A DNA stretch of 64,000 bases from Paenibacillus swuensis (GTDB lineage Bacteria; Bacillota; Bacilli; Paenibacillales; DY6): contig NZ_CP011388.1 in NCBI RefSeq assembly GCF_001644605.1, positions 390,440-454,439 on the forward strand, in the 5' to 3' direction. Below, piece by piece: positions 60,843 to 64,000 of the stretch (its first letter is position 1; every line of letters begins with the position of its first letter). The notes beneath the pieces were generated by a model. That model was not told where the DNA came from. It saw only the letters and a program-made list of their open reading frames with translations, and did no database searches. The translations under genes and the position numbers were made by a program.

Positions 60843-61133
60843 ATGCCCATTAGTTTCACACAGTCCATAGTCACACGATTAAAGAAGGAAATTACCGATA
60901 TGGAGCAACAGAGCGCAAGCCAAGACATCAAGAAAACCAAAGCGCTCTCGAAGATCAAACAGTTGCAGAAAGACGCGAAGCTCTCCAAAAATCCGAACGA
61001 TCTGAGTTCCAAAATGAGCCGGATCACGAAGCTGGAAGCTGAGGTTAAAGAAATCACGATTTCGCTGAACGAGATGTCCAAGCAACTTGTCGCCAAGAAA
61101 GCCGCGTTAAAGGAGCATTTGGCTAAGGGGTAA
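60843..61133 (+). CDS. 96-residue coiled-coil protein, unknown
   Basis: A short all-helical protein rich in Lys, Leu, Ser and Glu, opening PISFTQSIVTRLKKEI and continuing with a long coiled coil to the C-terminus (KLEAEVKEITISLNEMSKQLVAKKAALKEHL). From memory the opening resembles the N-terminal coiled-coil region of some bacterial TIR-domain proteins, but no TIR domain follows. It ends in a normal stop with a terminator behind it, so there is no sign of a frameshift. The ribosome-binding site AGAGGTG is acceptable. Confidence 0.6.
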   Translation: MPISFTQSIVTRLKKEITDMEQQSASQDIKKTKALSKIKQLQKDAKLSKNPNDLSSKMSRITKLEAEVKEITISLNEMSKQLVAKKAALKEHLAKG

Positions 61134-61136
61134 GTT

Positions 61137-61170
61137 AAAAGCCGTTTCCGATTTTTGGAGACGGCTTTTC
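61137..61170 (+). terminator. terminator after coiled-coil gene
   Basis: AAAAGCCGTTTCC pairs with GGAGACGGCTTTT around a 7-nt loop, with a short T-run. Confidence 0.8.
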
Positions 61171-61270
61171 TATTGAGCTCATCTGGAAATCATTTGTTTC
61201 AGGGGCAAGTGTTGTGATAAAATAATCCAGAACTATTTTCTACCACTTTAATCATAAGGATGGGATAAGA

Positions 61271-61423
61271 ATGAGTGAAGGTACTAAGTATGGAACTTGG
61301 AAACAACTAAAAAAGCAAGCCGTTAATGCTAGATCCAGAGTAATTTACAGCGGGTTAATGATGTCATTTGCTCTTCTTCCGACCATTTACGGAAGTGATT
61401 GGCCTGAACGGTTTATGTGCTAG
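61271..61423 (+). CDS. 50-residue small protein, unknown
   Basis: A short ORF with AAGGATGGGAT just upstream. The product opens MSEGTKYGTWKQLKKQAV, continues with a basic helix and a short hydrophobic stretch (GLMMSFALLPTIYG), and ends DWPERFMC. It may be a membrane-associated peptide. I know no homologue. The isolated ribosome-binding site and the following strong terminator make it plausible but not certain. Confidence 0.4.
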   Translation: MSEGTKYGTWKQLKKQAVNARSRVIYSGLMMSFALLPTIYGSDWPERFMC

Positions 61424-61448
61424 GAACTAACGTATATTCATGAAAACT

Positions 61449-61492
61449 AACCCGAGATAAAACACTTTAATTAAAGTGTTTTATCTCGGGTT
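61449..61492. terminator. 44-bp perfect palindrome, bidirectional terminator
   Basis: Two 22-bp complementary arms without a spacer. It lies 3 bp past the stop of the threonine-synthase-like gene on the minus strand, and 25 bp past the small ORF on the plus strand. Confidence 0.85.
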
Positions 61493-61495
61493 ATC

Positions 61496-62713
61496 TTATT
61501 TCCGCCGCACCAACCGTTCCCCCGGCTCTAGCACCGGGACTTCCACTTGCACCGTCTCCGGATACTTAATCCCGCTTCCCGTGTTCAGCACCACAACCGT
61601 CTCGCCTTCGTGGATCCATCCGGCTTCACGCAGTCGCCGGGCCGCCGCGAATGCCGCCGCTCCTTCCGGACAAACGAACGCGCCCTCCAAACGGGCCACC
61701 GTTAACTGCTCCTCCAGGAGCTCTGCATCTTCGATGGCGATGGCGCAACCTTGCGTGTTGTACACGGCGTCCAACACGAGGAAATCGCCCAACGCCTTCG
61801 GCACGTTGATCCCAAAAGCCGCCGTAACCGAATCCGGCCAAAACTCAGATTCCCGCTTCCCTTCCTGCCACGCCTTCACGATCGGCGCGCAGCCTGCGGC
61901 TTGCACCGCGACCAGCCTCGGCAACGGCTCTTGCACCCAACCCAGCGTGACCAGTTCCTGCAACGCTTTATAAATCCCGATGAGACCGACGCCGCCCCCC
62001 GTTGGATAAAGAATCACGTCCGGGAGCTTCCAGTCCATCTGCTCCGCGATTTCCAGCCCCATTGTCTTCTTACCCTCGATCCGGTAAGGTTCTTTCAACG
62101 TCGATGCATCGTATAAGCCAGACTCTGCTACCGCTTGAGCCACAATCTTGCCGGCATCGCTTATTAACCCGTTGACCAGGTTCAGATTCCCTCCGGACAC
62201 GGCACATTCAGCTCTCGTAATCGCGGGCGCCGCCACCGGCATGACAATCGATGAGCGCAGCCCCGCCCTCGCGGCATACAGCGACCATGCCGCTCCCGCA
62301 TTACCGTTCGTCGGCATGGCCAGCTCGCTCACGCCGAGCTCCTTCGCCTTCGAGACGCCGACCGCCGCGCCGCGCGCCTTGAAGCTCCCGGTCGGGATGA
62401 CGCCTTCGTCCTTCATCCATAACCGGGAAAGGCCCATTTCCTTACCCAAGCGGCTCATGGGCAATAGCGGGGTCATGCCTTCACCCAGTGTCACTATGTT
62501 TTCGGGTGAAGTGACCGGCAGCAATTCTTGATAGCGCCAAAGTGTCGGTGGCCGGCGAATCAAATCCCCAGGCTTTAACTTCAACTTCAACCGCTCCAAA
62601 TCATATTCAACCAACAAAGGAGAACCACAGGTACATAATTGCTGAATTTTATTGGCGGGGTAAGAGAGGTTACATTTTGGACAGATTAAATGGGATAAAT
62701 AACTGAATGCCAC
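61496..62713 (-). CDS. threonine synthase-like PLP enzyme with N-terminal zinc ribbon
   Basis: A 405-residue fold-type II PLP enzyme. An N-terminal zinc ribbon (C11, C14, C27, C29) precedes the catalytic domain. The PLP Lys is K112 in TGSFKARG, the PLP phosphate loop is in LYPTGGGVGLIG, and PTNGNAGAA is the Asn-containing cofactor loop. It best fits threonine synthase, which converts O-phosphohomoserine to threonine. Some close relatives are dehydratases or diaminopropionate-type enzymes, and no hom/thrB genes adjoin it. The start is GTG with AAAGGAG upstream. Confidence 0.82.
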   Translation of the reverse strand: MAFSYLSHLICPKCNLSYPANKIQQLCTCGSPLLVEYDLERLKLKLKPGDLIRRPPTLWRYQELLPVTSPENIVTLGEGMTPLLPMSRLGKEMGLSRLWMKDEGVIPTGSFKARGAAVGVSKAKELGVSELAMPTNGNAGAAWSLYAARAGLRSSIVMPVAAPAITRAECAVSGGNLNLVNGLISDAGKIVAQAVAESGLYDASTLKEPYRIEGKKTMGLEIAEQMDWKLPDVILYPTGGGVGLIGIYKALQELVTLGWVQEPLPRLVAVQAAGCAPIVKAWQEGKRESEFWPDSVTAAFGINVPKALGDFLVLDAVYNTQGCAIAIEDAELLEEQLTVARLEGAFVCPEGAAAFAAARRLREAGWIHEGETVVVLNTGSGIKYPETVQVEVPVLEPGERLVRRK

Positions 62714-62729
62714 CGCGCGCTCAACTCCT

Positions 62730-63818
62730 TTATTTCTCTGCTTTAAGTTCTTTCAGCGCCTGCTCAATATAAGTATTGTCGACGACCTCGGATACATTGA
62801 GCTTCTCTTTCAGACCGCCAATGGACAACAGCAGATCCGCCGTTCCTTGCTGCGCGTCAATGATTTCCTGGGTAATGGCGACATTAGACGGTTCCGAATT
62901 CTCAAGTACGCGGCGCATCGTTTCGTTGTCTTGCTTTTTCAATTGGGCATAGAAAGTAATCGCTTCATCCTTATTCTCCAGTTGCCAGCGTGTCGCTTTC
63001 TCCGTGACCTTCAAGTACAGCACGACCAACTCCGGATGTTCCTCGGCAAATTCGGTCCGAACCAACTGGAATCCCGGCGTATACGAGCCTACCGTTTCTC
63101 CGTTTGCAAGCACACGAGCCCCGTTCTTCAACACTTGAATGGACTGGAACGGTTCCCAGATCGCCCAAGCATCCACTTTCCCCGTTTCAAAAGCGGGCTG
63201 GCCCTCATCCGGCTGCAGCTGAATAATTTTCACATCCTCGGGCTTCAGACCCGCCGCTTCCAGCACTTTGTAGAGCAACCCATATGCGCTGCTTCCTTTG
63301 GCCACGGCAATTTGCTTGCCTTTCAAGTCTTGGATTTTCTGAATAGGACTGCCCTTCGGAACGAGGATCGCATCCCCTTTTTCCCCTTGACTTGCAGTCG
63401 CAATCTCTTTGAACCCAATCTTTGCCGCCTGCCCCGCCAGCACCGGAATGTTACCCACACGGCCGAAATCCAGCCTGCCCGAAGCAAACGATTCGAAATA
63501 CGCAGGTCCGCTCTGGAACTCCACCCATTTCACCTTAGCCCCGACTTTGGAGAACTCTTCCTCAAACCAACCTTTCTCTCTTGCCGCGAGGATCGGCCAG
63601 ATACTCTGCTGAATGCCGATATTCACAACGACTTCTTCTTTGGGTTCGGCGGGTGCTGCATTCGATGGGGTTACTTCTGTATTGGTTTCTGTCTTAGCAT
63701 CTGTCTTGGCTTCTGGATTATTATTTTGTACGTTGGCGTTATCGTTTTGAGCGCACGCACTTAGAACCCCAAACACCAACAGTACTAATAACAATAGTAA
63801 CGCCTTCCCCTTAACCAT
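62730..63818 (-). CDS. NMT1/SsuA-like ABC transporter substrate-binding lipoprotein
   Basis: A 362-residue binding protein with lipobox LSACAQN (Cys near 22) and a charged Asn/Thr/Glu linker. The mature part opens VVVNIGIQQSIWPILAAREKGWFEEEF and contains FASGRLDFGRVGNIPVLAG and VDAWAIWEPF, which are typical of the nitrate/sulfonate/taurine (NMT1) group. The substrate is probably an aliphatic sulfonate or similar anion. The ATG at 63818 has better spacing from GGAGAG than the one two codons upstream. Permease and ATPase genes are not in the window. Confidence 0.88.
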   Translation of the reverse strand: MVKGKALLLLLVLLVFGVLSACAQNDNANVQNNNPEAKTDAKTETNTEVTPSNAAPAEPKEEVVVNIGIQQSIWPILAAREKGWFEEEFSKVGAKVKWVEFQSGPAYFESFASGRLDFGRVGNIPVLAGQAAKIGFKEIATASQGEKGDAILVPKGSPIQKIQDLKGKQIAVAKGSSAYGLLYKVLEAAGLKPEDVKIIQLQPDEGQPAFETGKVDAWAIWEPFQSIQVLKNGARVLANGETVGSYTPGFQLVRTEFAEEHPELVVLYLKVTEKATRWQLENKDEAITFYAQLKKQDNETMRRVLENSEPSNVAITQEIIDAQQGTADLLLSIGGLKEKLNVSEVVDNTYIEQALKELKAEK

Positions 63819-63864
63819 ACTCATCTCTCCACACCATCCCTTTATTTATATTGATTTCTCCTCC

Positions 63865-63912
63865 AAAATAAAACAGCTCCCCAACACCCTGTAAAACAGA
63901 GCGCGAGGAGCC
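63865..63912 (-). promoter_or_regulatory. terminator-like leader hairpin upstream of binding-protein gene
   Basis: On the minus strand GGCTCC pairs with GGGAGC(T) around an inner CTCTG/CAGGG hairpin and is followed by TGTTTTATTTT. It sits between a strong promoter and the start codon, so it could terminate or regulate the leader. It does not show the conserved sequences of the SAM, guanidine-I or T-box leaders that I know. Confidence 0.5.
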
Positions 63913-63949
63913 ATCAGTCATCTGGTAGGCAACGATATTGAATAAAACC

Positions 63950-63978
63950 AATATATTCCTATAATTCCGATGTGTCAA
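63950..63978 (-). promoter_or_regulatory. sigma-A promoter (TTGACA-17-TATATT)
   Basis: A consensus -35 and a near-consensus -10 with 17-bp spacing on the minus strand, giving a leader of ~120 nt before the NMT1/SsuA-like gene. Confidence 0.75.
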
Positions 63979-64000
63979 CAATGAATTAACTATGTTACGG

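Noticed and set aside
62847-63764. 305-residue plus-strand ORF opposite the NMT1/SsuA-like gene
   Set aside because: Shadow of a well-defined lipoprotein gene; the product is Arg/Phe/Leu rich without motifs.
63824-63950. SAM (S-box) or guanidine-I riboswitch
   Set aside because: The conserved sequences of those classes are absent; only a hairpin with a T-rich end is visible.

Overview
The window comes from a spore-forming Firmicute of the Paenibacillaceae, most likely Paenibacillus or a close relative. The evidence is the purine-rich AGGAGG ribosome-binding sites, frequent GTG and TTG starts, the B. subtilis-type gene orders (dpp-ykf, des-desK-desR), CotF- and CgeB-like spore proteins, large SLH-anchored or repeat-rich polysaccharidases, and YesM/YesN two-component systems beside sugar ABC transporters. 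I see no rRNA, tRNA, insertion sequence, prophage or CRISPR array. It reads as ordinary chromosome.

Layout. 0-6.9 kb: a small membrane protein, an aminoglycoside-phosphotransferase-like kinase and a Dabb protein. Then comes a probable spore-surface cluster: a GT2 glycosyltransferase, two small coat-like proteins, a second glycosyltransferase, a CgeB-like protein and a methyltransferase. 7-16 kb: a minus-strand operon dppA-B-C-D-E-ykfA-B-C for uptake and breakdown of cell-wall peptides. 16-19.4 kb: DUF3870, a serine beta-lactamase-fold hydrolase and a phospholipase D-like protein. 19.4-21.6 kb: a nuclease-like gene with a promoter/terminator leader, followed by 1.2 kb of non-coding repeats. 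These are a G-run tract and an array of 22-bp boxes separated by 28-bp spacers that inverts orientation. 21.6-24.5 kb: the cold-sensing desaturase system des-desK-desR. 24.5-42 kb: mostly single genes (speD, MerR/TipAS, plsC-like, LysE, APC permease, CotF, alcohol dehydrogenase, ypsA), a 1337-residue SLH-anchored GH9 enzyme, and an ECF41 sigma factor next to an azoreductase.

42-60 kb: a carbohydrate-sensing and -utilisation region. One operon encodes a solute-binding protein, a YesM-like kinase and a YesN-like AraC response regulator. A second encodes a maltose-type ABC importer followed by two large secreted beta-helix enzymes resembling GH87 alpha-1,3-glucanases. A PadR/DUF1048 trio lies between them. 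The promoters of both operons carry the same ~40-bp element. It contains two direct half-sites 21 bp apart, abuts a poor -35, and sits 17 bp upstream of a TACAAT -10. I infer that the response regulator controls both operons. 60-64 kb: an EamA permease, two small proteins, a threonine-synthase-like enzyme and an NMT1/SsuA-like lipoprotein whose leader holds a terminator-like hairpin.

The observations I consider most worth following are the shared 40-bp promoter element, the 22/28 inverting repeat array with its G-rich neighbour and nuclease-like flanking gene, and two short leaders of similar architecture upstream of unrelated genes.
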